The position numbers and the translations under genes were made by a program. The notes beneath the pieces were generated by a model. The model was not told the origin of the DNA, made no database searches, and saw nothing but the letters and a program-made list of their open reading frames with translations. A DNA stretch of 64,000 nt, taken from assembly GCA_031367435.1 (NCBI GenBank), contig JANLPV010000070.1:27715-91714 (forward strand), given 5' to 3'. Shown here in pieces: positions 26,004 to 33,426 of this stretch (position 1 is the stretch's first letter; every line of letters begins with the position of its first letter). The stretch comes from WLMZ01 sp031367435 (GTDB lineage: Bacteria > Actinomycetota > Acidimicrobiia > Acidimicrobiales > Ilumatobacteraceae).

Positions 26004-26795
26004 CTAGCGGACGAGATAGCCGCCGTCCACAGAGAGGATGTGACCGTTCACATAGTTCGACGCGTCGCCCGCCAAGAACACCACCGCGCCCATGAGATCG
26101 GACGGCTCGCCCCAACGCGCAGCGGGGATGTGATCGAGCACCCGCTTGCTGCTCTCAGGGTTGGCCCGAGTGTTCGCCGTGATCGCCGTCGCGTAGTAGC
26201 CGGGAGCGACGCCGTTGACCTGAATGTTGTACTGCGCGAGTTCGTCGCAGTACGCCTTCGTCAACCCGGCGATGCCGTGCTTCGTGGCCGCATAGGCCGG
26301 CGAGAGCCGCCCACCGAGGAAGGTGAAGACGGAACAAATGTTGATGATCTTGCCGCTGCGTTGCGGCACCATCCGCTGGGCAACTTCGTGACTCATCTCG
26401 AACGCCGCAGTGAGGTTCACATTCACCGTCGCATCCCATTGCGGACGCCCGAAGTCGAGTACCTCCGCAAGCGGACAGATGCCAGCGCTGTTGATGAGGA
26501 TGTCGACCGAGCCGAGTCGCTCAACGCAGGCGTCGACAATCTGCTTTGGCACACCGGCCCCAGTGATATCCGCCTGCATGAACTCATAGCGAACGCCCGC
26601 CGCCTCCACCATTTCTCGGGTGCCTGCGGTGTCAGCGGTGGCATCGTCGTCGATGATGCTCGGCACCAGCACATTCGCACCAGCCTTCGCGAGCGCCAAA
26701 GTGAATGCCTGCCCGAGACCGGTGTTGCCACCAGTCACGATCGCGTTCTTGCCACCAAGACCGAACAAGTCCATGGAGAAATCTCTGATCGTCAT
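26004..26795 (-). CDS. SDR oxidoreductase, probable polyol/sugar dehydrogenase
   Basis: 263 residues from the ATG at 26795, preceded by a purine-rich GAGAGAG; the frame is open to 26858. Signatures are TGGNTGLG for cofactor binding, 'INSAG' in place of NNAG, and YAATK as catalytic Tyr-Lys. The tail 'YVNGHILSVDGGYLVR' resembles gluconate 5-dehydrogenase and 2-deoxy-D-gluconate dehydrogenase-like SDRs. First gene of the three-gene cassette with the FGGY kinase and FAD oxidase. Confidence 0.85.
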   Translation of the reverse strand: MTIRDFSMDLFGLGGKNAIVTGGNTGLGQAFTLALAKAGANVLVPSIIDDDATADTAGTREMVEAAGVRYEFMQADITGAGVPKQIVDACVERLGSVDILINSAGICPLAEVLDFGRPQWDATVNVNLTAAFEMSHEVAQRMVPQRSGKIINICSVFTFLGGRLSPAYAATKHGIAGLTKAYCDELAQYNIQVNGVAPGYYATAITANTRANPESSKRVLDHIPAARWGEPSDLMGAVVFLAGDASNYVNGHILSVDGGYLVR

Positions 26796-26930
26796 TCGCG
26801 CTCTCTCTCGTTCCCAGCGCCGCGATGCTACTGCGGCGTAGGACTCAAGGCGGAACACTCGTACCGGAAACGACTGCGCGCCCCGGCGGTCGGACCGGGC
26901 GGGGGCGACAAGCGGACAATCGCCCCAATG

Positions 26931-26936
26931 TAGGCT
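26931..26936 (+). promoter_or_regulatory. -10 element TAGGCT, leaderless arrangement
   Basis: TAGGCT is followed by 8 nt and the ATG at 26945, with no Shine-Dalgarno sequence. Confidence 0.45.
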
Positions 26937-26944
26937 GCTCCGTT

Positions 26945-27928
26945 ATGCAGTACTGGAGAGCAGAACAATTCGGTGAGGCCACGGACGTACTCAAGCTGGC
27001 CGACAAGGCGCTTCCCGAACTTGGGGCCGGCATGGTGGAACTGCGCGTCGACGCTGTCGGCGTTGGTCTGCCCGACGTCTTGATGTTGCGCGGCACATAC
27101 CCGGCGGTGTCAGCCCCACCGGTGACGCCAGGCCAGGAGATCGCTGGCACCGTCGTTGCAGTCGGTCCGAAATGCTCGTTGCAGGTCGGCGACGAGGTGG
27201 TCACGTTCACACGATTCGCCGAAGGTATGGGCGGCTTTGCCGAGCGCTGTCAGGTCTACGAGGCCGGCACGTTGCGCCGACCACCTGGCATGTCCACCGA
27301 AGCCGCAGCGGGCTTTCTCATTCCGTTTCACACCGGCTATGTCGGCGTGATCCAGCGGGGTCAATTGCAGTCCGGCGAAACACTGCTCGTCTTGGGCGGG
27401 GCGGGCAGTTCGGGCTCGGCAGCAATCCAACTCGGCAAAGCAGTCGGCGCAACAGTGATCGCCACAGTGAGCTCAGCGGACAAGGCGGCGTTCTGCACCG
27501 CGCTGGGCGCCGACCATGTCATCAATTATCGAGACACACCGATCAATGTGGCAGTGCAAGAAATCGTGGGTCGCAAAGGTGTAGAGATGATCTACGACCC
27601 GGTCGGCGGCAGCGCGTACGACCAGGCCGTGAAGTGCATTGCCCGGCACGGGCGGATCATTCTGATTGGTTACTCCAGTGGCACGTGGGCCGCAATCGAT
27701 CCGCTGAATGCGGTGTTGCGCAGCTATTCGCTGATTGGTGCGTTCCCGGGAGCCCGATCGCTCGAAGAGACCCAAGCGCATCACGAGGCGTTGTGCACGC
27801 TGGCGGCATCCGGTGCCATCCATACACCGATCGATCAGGTCTTTCCTTTTGAGCAAACACCTGCAGCAATCGATCGCGTCGGCAGCAACCACGCCGTCGG
27901 CAAAGTAATCGTTCGCGGCAATTCTTAG
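26945..27928 (+). CDS. zinc-free MDR family NADPH:quinone oxidoreductase
   Basis: 327 residues from the ATG at 26945. The GroES-like domain has 'VTPGQEIAGTVVAVGP' and the Rossmann domain 'LLVLGGAGSSGSAAIQLGKAVGATVIATVSSADKAAF', without the zinc ligands of alcohol dehydrogenases. This is the QOR/crotonyl-CoA-reductase-like branch. It reduces quinones or enoyl compounds with NADPH. It is followed at 67 bp by a nitronate-monooxygenase-like gene. Confidence 0.88.
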   Translation: MQYWRAEQFGEATDVLKLADKALPELGAGMVELRVDAVGVGLPDVLMLRGTYPAVSAPPVTPGQEIAGTVVAVGPKCSLQVGDEVVTFTRFAEGMGGFAERCQVYEAGTLRRPPGMSTEAAAGFLIPFHTGYVGVIQRGQLQSGETLLVLGGAGSSGSAAIQLGKAVGATVIATVSSADKAAFCTALGADHVINYRDTPINVAVQEIVGRKGVEMIYDPVGGSAYDQAVKCIARHGRIILIGYSSGTWAAIDPLNAVLRSYSLIGAFPGARSLEETQAHHEALCTLAASGAIHTPIDQVFPFEQTPAAIDRVGSNHAVGKVIVRGNS

Positions 27929-27994
27929 CCGCAACTTGTGCTGGGTAATCTGGCCGCGACGCCACCAACGCGTCGGACGACCCTGGAGGGCGAT

Positions 27995-29104
27995 ATGCAA
28001 ACCCCACTCTGCGACATGTTCGGAATCGAGTATCCGATCTTTGCATTCACCCATTGCCGCGACGTCGTTGCAGCAGTGAGCAAGGCCGGCGGTCTCGGCG
28101 TGCTCGGTGCGGTCGGCTTCAGCCCAGAACAGCTCGATGTCGAACTCAACTGGATTGACGAACACGTCGGCGGCAAGCCGTACGGCGTCGACACCGTGAT
28201 GCCGCAGAAGGCAGTAGACGTGCACGGTGCGAACCCCGCCGACATGTTGGCGCAGATCCGCTCGATGATTGACGCGAACCATTGGGCCTACGTCGACGAA
28301 CTGATGGATCGTTTTGATCTGCCGCTACTCGCCGACGGTGAGCAACCGGGCGGCGTGCTTGGGTGGACCGACGATGTCGCCCAACGCCACGTCGACATCG
28401 CCCTCGCTCATCCGATCTCGCTGATCGCAAATGCGCTCGGCTCGCCGCCGAAAGACGTCATTGATCGCGCGCACGAACAGGGCGTGAAGGTCGCCGCACT
28501 TGCTGGTAAGGCGGTGCACGCACAACGTCACATCAATAGCGGTGTCGACATCGTCATCGCGCAGGGTTACGAGGCCGGCGGACACACCGGTGAGATCGCC
28601 ACGATGGTGCTCGTTCCCGAAGTTGTCGATGCAGTTGCCCCCGCGCCGGTGCTTGCTGCAGGCGGCATCGGCAGCGGCCGTCAGATCGCCGCCGCATTGT
28701 CGCTCGGCGCGCAGGGCGTGTGGCTCGGTTCGCTCTGGCTCACTACCGCTGAGAGCGATTCGAGTCCTGCGGTATTGCAGGCCTACCTCGATGCGACGTC
28801 TGCCGACACGGTGCGCTCGCGTTGTTACACCGGCAAGCCTGCGCGCATGCTGCGCAATCAGTGGACCGATGCATGGGCAGACCCCAACGGTCCCGGTCCC
28901 CTCGGCATGCCGTTGCAAAATATTCTGACGTCAGAGGCCAACTCGCGCATCGCTCGTTCAGGTCGCAAAGATCTTGCATTTGCACCTGTCGGCCAAATCG
29001 TGGGCCGTATGAACGAGGTGCGATCGGTCCGTGACGTCATGTTCCAACTGGTCGAGGAGTACATCGAGACCGTTGAGCGGCTCGGACAAGGCGTGCAAGC
29101 CTGA
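27995..29104 (+). CDS. nitronate monooxygenase / 2-nitropropane dioxygenase-like flavoprotein
   Basis: 369 residues from the ATG at 27995, which has GGAGGG at good spacing; the frame is open to 27938. A FMN-binding TIM barrel with 'YPIFAFTHCRDVVAAVSKAGGLGVLGAVG', 'IVIAQGYEAGGHTG' and 'VLAAGGIGSGRQIAAALSLGAQGVWLGSLWL'. The family oxidises alkyl nitronates or reduces quinones. The stretch with 'GYEAGGHTG' supplies the usual active-site region. The C-terminal part, about 80 residues, is longer than in the shortest homologues. Likely co-transcribed with the quinone oxidoreductase. Confidence 0.88.
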   Translation: MQTPLCDMFGIEYPIFAFTHCRDVVAAVSKAGGLGVLGAVGFSPEQLDVELNWIDEHVGGKPYGVDTVMPQKAVDVHGANPADMLAQIRSMIDANHWAYVDELMDRFDLPLLADGEQPGGVLGWTDDVAQRHVDIALAHPISLIANALGSPPKDVIDRAHEQGVKVAALAGKAVHAQRHINSGVDIVIAQGYEAGGHTGEIATMVLVPEVVDAVAPAPVLAAGGIGSGRQIAAALSLGAQGVWLGSLWLTTAESDSSPAVLQAYLDATSADTVRSRCYTGKPARMLRNQWTDAWADPNGPGPLGMPLQNILTSEANSRIARSGRKDLAFAPVGQIVGRMNEVRSVRDVMFQLVEEYIETVERLGQGVQA

Positions 29105-29351
29105 CCGCACCGCACTTCGGGCGTCGATGACGCTGCAATAGGCGTAAGTGCTGACTTTCATCGAATCTCAAGATTTCGGAAAGTTTGTTGTAACGCGATC
29201 GGGGTGTTGAACGATCTCTTCAACGTGTGCGACGTGACGTCACACACAAGAACATGGAAGTTGTTGCAGAGGAAACCATCGCCACAACGATGCTCTCGGC
29301 AACTGCCGGAGATCGAGCCCCATCAACTTCACCACTCTGAGGAGTATTCCA

Positions 29352-29984
29352 ATGCGCCAGTCATTCTCTACCGCAAAGACAGCTACCAAAGCAGTCATCA
29401 TTTCCGGAGTCGTGTTGTTCACGGCGACCGCAGCAGCCGCCGGCGGCGTGCTACCTCACGCCGCACAGTCGGCGGTCGCCCGTGCCGCCGAGCACGTCGG
29501 TGTCCATCTCGAAAATCCCGACAAGTCAGCGCAACACACCGAGGACGCCACCACCACCTCGAACACCAGCGACGACTCGTCTGTCACCGCCACAAACGAT
29601 GACGACTCGGCCACCACTACATCGATCGAGGACAACGGCCAGACCTCAAGTGACGATGCCGTCGGCGACGACGCCAACCATGACGCCAACGACGACGACA
29701 ACGACGACGCCAACGATGACTCCAACCACGAAGCAGATGACAGCGCGACGTCGACCAGCATCGATGATCACGGTCACGGCACCGACTCGGACGACGCCAC
29801 CAACACCAGCAGCAGCAGCGTTTCCGATGACTCATCCAATGACGCCCACGGCAACGGACTCGACGACACCACGCAAAGCACTACAGCACCGAGCGTGTCC
29901 GTTCCCGGCGACGATTCAGCAGTCACGCACTCGAGCGTGGACGATCACGGCGGCGCCAACAAGGGTGGCAACACCAAGCCGTGA
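29352..29984 (+). CDS. secreted low-complexity Asp/Ser/Thr/Asn-rich protein
   Basis: 210 residues. An N-terminal signal or anchor (about 12-35, 'AVIISGVVLFTATAAAAGG') precedes about 145 residues made almost only of D, S, T, N, A, H, G and E, with clusters such as 'DDANHDANDDDNDDAND' and 'DDHGHGTDSDD'. The mature chain should be strongly acidic and disordered, with many possible Ca2+ or transition-metal ligands. GAGGAG precedes the ATG. A textbook terminator follows, so it is probably monocistronic. No family is recognised. Confidence 0.75.
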   Translation: MRQSFSTAKTATKAVIISGVVLFTATAAAAGGVLPHAAQSAVARAAEHVGVHLENPDKSAQHTEDATTTSNTSDDSSVTATNDDDSATTTSIEDNGQTSSDDAVGDDANHDANDDDNDDANDDSNHEADDSATSTSIDDHGHGTDSDDATNTSSSSVSDDSSNDAHGNGLDDTTQSTTAPSVSVPGDDSAVTHSSVDDHGGANKGGNTKP

Positions 29985-30032
29985 GGCATCGGTCTTGACA
30001 CGTTGTCGGGCCCCCAGCCTGCCCGGCAACTT

Positions 30033-30085
30033 CGACGAAAGCTCGCCACGGGATCCCCCTCCCGGCGGCGGGCTTTCGTCGTTTT
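30033..30085 (+). terminator. rho-independent terminator
   Basis: CGACGAAAGC pairs perfectly with GCTTTCGTCG, with extra GC pairs inside, followed directly by TTTT (30082-30085). It lies 49 bp after the stop of the acidic protein gene. Confidence 0.85.
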
Positions 30086-30358
30086 CGCTCTGAGCTACAG
30101 ATGTGCCGCGTCCGGTCACAGCCCGCGTGTGCCCAGGCCACCGTCTCGAGCTCGGATGACAGGTGCCAACGGCGACCGAGACACATCACGTCGTAGCTGG
30201 AGCTCCTCTCAACGGACCCGGAACACGCCGTGGCGGACGCCACGCGATGCACGTCATCTTCGACGGAGGCGAAACTGGCTTCCAGACGCTGTACGCGCTC
30301 CACGGTTCCAACAACAACGGAAGTCCCGTGTTCGGTCCGGAACAGATCGAGCTCACTG
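30086..30358. other. intergenic region, 273 bp
   Basis: A 67-codon frame (30163-30366, plus strand, GTG start) has a reasonable codon bias but no recognisable relative and overlaps the anti-sigma gene end by a few bases. I leave it uncalled; it could be a decayed 3' gene end. Confidence 0.3.
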
Positions 30359-31021
30359 TCAGATGAAAGTTGCAGTTGCAAGAACCTTGCCGTCGACGTT
30401 GGTGATCCGCATCGCAGTGGCTCGAAGTAGCGCAGCGTCGACGCCAACGGCCCAGACGCCGTGAGCGATGTCCGCGACTTGCCAGGATCCGACCTTCACC
30501 CACGTGCCGTCGCTCAATTGGAGTTCGCAGTTGCGCACGCCGGGCTCCGGGCGTGGCGCAGCGATCATCACGAGCACGTGAGGCGCAGGATTCGCAACGA
30601 GTTGCACCGTGCCGAGTCGCAGACCCGCAGGCGTGACAATGACGACGGCCGGTGCGGCGGCTGGTGAGGGTGACTCCTTGAGCTGACGCACCACCAAGAA
30701 ACTTGTGGCACCAACGATCACTGCTACGAAACCAGCAGCCCACAGCGGCAGCCGGAACCGATGCAGCGCCTTCGCAGACGGGGGGCCAATTCGGTCGAGT
30801 GCACGGCTTTCGAAGCCAGCCGGTGGTTCCTCTTGCGGAGCCACAAGCAACAGGCGATCGATGACCGTGCCCAGTCCGTCAAGCAACAACTGGCAAGTCG
30901 GGCAGTTGGCAGCGTGGGCGAGAAGCTGACCGCGCATCGGCTCATCGACCATGCCAAGTGCGAGTTCCTCGGCCTTCAGATCGAATTGCTCGCACTCGCT
31001 CATTGGAGCGGTGTCGCTCAT
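30359..31021 (-). CDS. membrane-bound zinc-type anti-sigma factor
   Basis: 220 residues. The N-terminal anti-sigma domain carries H36-x3-C40-x2-C43 ('HAANCPTC'), the zinc-associated ZAS motif. One membrane helix lies at about residues 92-112 ('LPLWAAGFVAVIVGATSFLVV'), and an extracytoplasmic domain of about 105 residues follows, similar to the RskA C-terminal domain. Its ATG overlaps the stop of the ECF sigma gene by 4 nt, which implies translational coupling. It should hold the sigma factor at the membrane until an outside signal releases it. Confidence 0.88.
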   Translation of the reverse strand: MSDTAPMSECEQFDLKAEELALGMVDEPMRGQLLAHAANCPTCQLLLDGLGTVIDRLLLVAPQEEPPAGFESRALDRIGPPSAKALHRFRLPLWAAGFVAVIVGATSFLVVRQLKESPSPAAAPAVVIVTPAGLRLGTVQLVANPAPHVLVMIAAPRPEPGVRNCELQLSDGTWVKVGSWQVADIAHGVWAVGVDAALLRATAMRITNVDGKVLATATFI

Positions 31022-31590
31022 GACGGCACCTCGACGACGGCCGCGCGTAGACGACGAAGTCCACTACGAATTCTCGTCTTGGCCGTCCCAAGCGGAACAC
31101 CTTCGATCTCCGCGATTTCGAGTGCGGTGCGGCAAGCCACTGTTGCGAGAAGCACGGCCCGGCGCTGCTCGTTGGGCAGGGTGGCAAGCTCCACGCCAAG
31201 ACGCCCGAGTTGATCGCGGTCTACCGCGGCCTGTTCCGGGTCGACGCCCGGCGACGGTAGGAGCAACTGGCTCACAGCCTCGGGGTCCAAGGGGACAGAT
31301 CGCCTGACACGCATCGCGTCAATGGCGAGGTTCCGGGTGATGGTCAGCAGCCAGGTGGTCACCGAGGCGCGCCGCGCGTCGTATGTGCCCGCGTGTCGCC
31401 ACGCGCGTTCGAAGGTGATCTGGGCGATGTCGTCGGCCAACGAGACGTCGCCCGTGACGGTGACAGCAAGGCCGTAGACGCGCCGCTGGAATCTGCGGAC
31501 AAACACCGCGGCGGCGTCGCGGGTATCGAGCGCAACAGCGGTGAGGAGCGCGTCATCGGAGAGCAAATCAAGTCGCGCTGGATGCCGCAT
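31018..31590 (-). CDS. ECF RNA polymerase sigma factor
   Basis: 190 residues from the ATG at 31590. Region 2 includes 'FVRRFQRRVYGLAVTVTGDVSLADDIAQITFERAWRHAGTYD' and region 4 'LATLPNEQRRAVLLATVACRTALEIAEIEGVPLGTAKTRIRSGLRRLR'. The frame is open to 31710, but a TACAAT hexamer 6 nt upstream of the ATG supports this start and a leaderless mRNA. The promoter matches the one on the other side of the divergent gap, so the operon is probably autoregulated. It resembles the SigK/RskA-type arrangement. Confidence 0.9.
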   Translation of the reverse strand: MRHPARLDLLSDDALLTAVALDTRDAAAVFVRRFQRRVYGLAVTVTGDVSLADDIAQITFERAWRHAGTYDARRASVTTWLLTITRNLAIDAMRVRRSVPLDPEAVSQLLLPSPGVDPEQAAVDRDQLGRLGVELATLPNEQRRAVLLATVACRTALEIAEIEGVPLGTAKTRIRSGLRRLRAAVVEVPS

Positions 31591-31596
31591 CACCTC

Positions 31597-31665
31597 ATTG
31601 TACGAACGAGCACCTCGGAGGGATTGCGCCCGACCGCAATCTCTCCGGGCATGTCGTTCGTATAC
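31597..31665. promoter_or_regulatory. symmetrical divergent pair of ECF-type promoters
   Basis: Minus strand: CGCAATC (31628-31622), 17 nt, CGTACAAT (from 31604), then the sigma factor ATG at 31590. Plus strand: CGCAATC (31635-31641), 17 nt, CGTATACA (from 31659), then the secreted-protein ATG at 31714. The two -35 elements face each other across 6 nt, making a palindrome. Identical elements and spacing in both directions suggest both are read by the sigma factor encoded here. Confidence 0.7.
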
Positions 31666-31713
31666 ACATCTACACATCACGCGCCGCCCGGTGCCCGACG
31701 ACAGGAACACACC

Positions 31714-32223
31714 ATGATGCCGAACACGAAGAAGATCTTGGCGACCACCGTTGCCATCACGTCCCTGGCCGTAGCCGGGCTCACCACAGTCGCGACGGCC
31801 AAAGGTAACCGGTTGGTCGACGCCGATTCGATGATCGGCGTACCCGCCAGGCTCACCGGAGTTGCCGGGCAGATTCGGGGTATCAACGGTGGAGGCCTCC
31901 CATGGAACATCGGTGAAGCATCCGCCGAAGTGAGTGCCTCCGGAAAGGTCGAGGTCGAGTTCGAGGGCCTGGTATTCGCAGCCGGGCCGAACGTCGGCAA
32001 GAACACCGTCGCCAATATGAAGGTGATCGTGTCGTGCCTCAATAGCGCTGGTGCCGCGGTGAACGTATCAACCGCGCTGTTTCCAGTGACGACAGGTCCC
32101 GCGATCACCGGTGGTGGCGCAGGCGAAATCGAAACGATGCTGTCGCTGCCCTCGCCATGCCTGTCGCCAATGGTGTTTATCACCAGCCCCGGGGGCAATT
32201 GGTTCGCCGTCGACCATCTGTAA
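31714..32223 (+). CDS. small secreted protein, probable target of the adjacent ECF sigma factor
   Basis: 169 residues from the ATG at 31714, with AGGAA 6 nt upstream (a second ATG follows at 31717). A signal peptide ('ILATTVAITSLAVAGLTTVATA') precedes a domain of about 140 residues with two cysteines ('VIVSCLNSAG' and 'LPSPCLSPM') likely to be disulfide-bonded, and Gly-rich beta-type segments. I do not recognise a named family. It is divergent from the ECF sigma gene, and the promoter is a near copy of the sigma operon's own. Confidence 0.78.
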   Translation: MMPNTKKILATTVAITSLAVAGLTTVATAKGNRLVDADSMIGVPARLTGVAGQIRGINGGGLPWNIGEASAEVSASGKVEVEFEGLVFAAGPNVGKNTVANMKVIVSCLNSAGAAVNVSTALFPVTTGPAITGGGAGEIETMLSLPSPCLSPMVFITSPGGNWFAVDHL

Positions 32224-32233
32224 ACGGTCGCAT

Positions 32234-32257
32234 GTGGAGCTGAGGGTGGAGCTGAGG
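32234..32257. repeat. 2 x 12 bp tandem repeat at the 3' end of tRNA-Ala
   Basis: GTGGAGCTGAGG occurs twice in direct succession (32234-32245, 32246-32257). The second copy is the 3' acceptor end of the tRNA gene; the first lies just outside it. Confidence 0.85.
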
Positions 32258-32319
32258 GGAATCGAACCCCTGACCTCTTCCATGCCATGGAAGCGCTCTG
32301 CCAACTGAGCTACAGCCCC
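32247..32319 (-). tRNA. tRNA-Ala (anticodon GGC)
   Basis: On the minus strand a 7-bp acceptor stem GGGGCTG/CAGCTCC, a D arm GCTC...GAGC, an anticodon stem CTTCC/GGAAG with loop ATGGCAT (anticodon GGC, reading GCC), and a T arm AGGGG-TTCGATT-CCCCT fold into a standard cloverleaf. The discriminator is A. CCA is not encoded. Confidence 0.95.
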
Positions 32320-32382
32320 GAATCGGGAACATGAAGATACCAGCGCGACCGACGCGCTACAAACGCGTCGAGACGACTTTCC

Positions 32383-32961
32383 TCAGAGTTGGCGGCGCGA
32401 GCGCAACCGTGATCGCATCGGACCGACAGCAAGTCGCATCACGAATGTGATCAGACCAGCCGATAACAGCGTGCGGGCTTCCACCGGCAAACGAGCGAGC
32501 AACGGAGCAACGAACACTGAGGCCAAGAGCGCCACGGGATACACCCACAGCACGTCGGTGACAATACGGTGCCACATACGACGTGACGGCTCGGAGCGCG
32601 AAGGAAGGTCGAACCACTCCTCGACACCTACTGTGCGATGCACACGCGCGCTCGTTACGAACTCGTCTGCCTCAGCGAGGAGCACGGTGCGTTGGGGGGA
32701 ACGTTCCCACAAACGAAGCGCGAGTCCATCGACGAAGCGGAACACGATCTGGTAATCGCCGCCGTCCGGGCCGGGCTGCAACACGCCAGCACCAAGACTT
32801 CCGGGAAACGATCGTGCTCGTTCTGCCATTTGTTCAGCCCACGTTGCGAATTCGGCCTCCCGGCCAGCAGCAACCGTTCGAGAAACGGTCACCGTCACCG
32901 GAGACGGCGCGATGCGAGGAAGTTGTGCAGTATCAAACGGTCCGGAGAGCAAAGTATTCAT
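32383..32961 (-). CDS. antibiotic biosynthesis monooxygenase (ABM) domain protein with C-terminal membrane helices
   Basis: 192 residues from the ATG at 32961 (frame open to 32991). The N-terminal half ('PVTVTVSRTVAAGREAEFATWAEQM' ... 'GSLGAGVLQPG' ... 'YQIVFRFVDGLALRLWERS') has the spacing of a ferredoxin-like ABM domain. The C-terminal 60 residues contain two hydrophobic segments ('VYPVALLASVFVAPLL' and 'LLSAGLITFVMRLAVG'). This fusion is seen in many bacteria, but its reaction is unknown. It lies beside tRNA-Ala. Confidence 0.72.
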   Translation of the reverse strand: MNTLLSGPFDTAQLPRIAPSPVTVTVSRTVAAGREAEFATWAEQMAERARSFPGSLGAGVLQPGPDGGDYQIVFRFVDGLALRLWERSPQRTVLLAEADEFVTSARVHRTVGVEEWFDLPSRSEPSRRMWHRIVTDVLWVYPVALLASVFVAPLLARLPVEARTLLSAGLITFVMRLAVGPMRSRLRSRRQL

Positions 32962-33038
32962 TTCAGTGATGGAGACTAGCACGCGTATCACTGGTGCCGA
33001 TAGTGGCGATTGTCACTGTGCGCCGTAGCACGCCGACA

Positions 33039-33425
33039 TCACTGTGCGGCGCGGGACACCATCTCGGGGTCGACCCACTCAACAATGGGGGCGTCTCGGT
33101 ACAGCCGCTCAATCTCGTAGAACGAACGGGTTTCGTCGCTGAAGACATGCACAACAATGTCGCCGTAATCGATGAGCACCCACTGCTGCTCACGTGCGCC
33201 TTCAACACGCAATGGCGAGCGGCCGGATGCCTCGCGAACCTTGGCCTCGACTTCGTCGGCCACGGCGCGCACCAGGCGACGGTTCGAGGCGCTGGTAATC
33301 ACAAAATATTCGGTGATTGCCAAGATCGGCCCGACCTCGATCACCAAGGTGTCGGTGGCCATCTTGTCGTCCGCGGCCCGCGCCGCAACCACCGCCAGTT
33401 CTTGCGAAGTCAGATCAGCTGTCAT
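33039..33425 (-). CDS. rsfS: ribosomal silencing factor RsfS
   Basis: 128 residues. RsfS binds ribosomal protein uL14 and blocks subunit joining in starvation. Recognisable parts are 'ATDTLVIEVGPILAITEYFVITSASNRRLVRAVADEVEAKV' and 'WVLIDYGDIVVHVFSDETRSFYEIERLY', the core of the RsfS/DUF143 domain. Its ATG at 33425 comes one base after the stop of the LCP-like gene (TGACATG), so it is translationally coupled. The nadD - LCP-like - rsfS order is conserved in actinobacteria. Confidence 0.95.
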   Translation of the reverse strand: MTADLTSQELAVVAARAADDKMATDTLVIEVGPILAITEYFVITSASNRRLVRAVADEVEAKVREASGRSPLRVEGAREQQWVLIDYGDIVVHVFSDETRSFYEIERLYRDAPIVEWVDPEMVSRAAQ

Positions 33426-33426
33426 G

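Noticed and set aside
25533..26933. 466-codon plus-strand frame opposite the kinase and SDR genes
   Set aside because: Shadow of two well-supported genes.
29224..29246. TGACGTCA-centred palindrome upstream of the acidic protein gene
   Set aside because: It could be an operator, but the symmetry is short and no second copy was seen.
30163..30366. 67-codon plus-strand frame between the terminator and the anti-sigma gene
   Set aside because: No start signal, no recognisable relative, and it runs into the convergent gene end.
32234..32319. tRNA-Ala as an integration (att) site, given the repeated 12 bp at its 3' end
   Set aside because: The two copies are directly adjacent, with no element between them, and no integrase is nearby.
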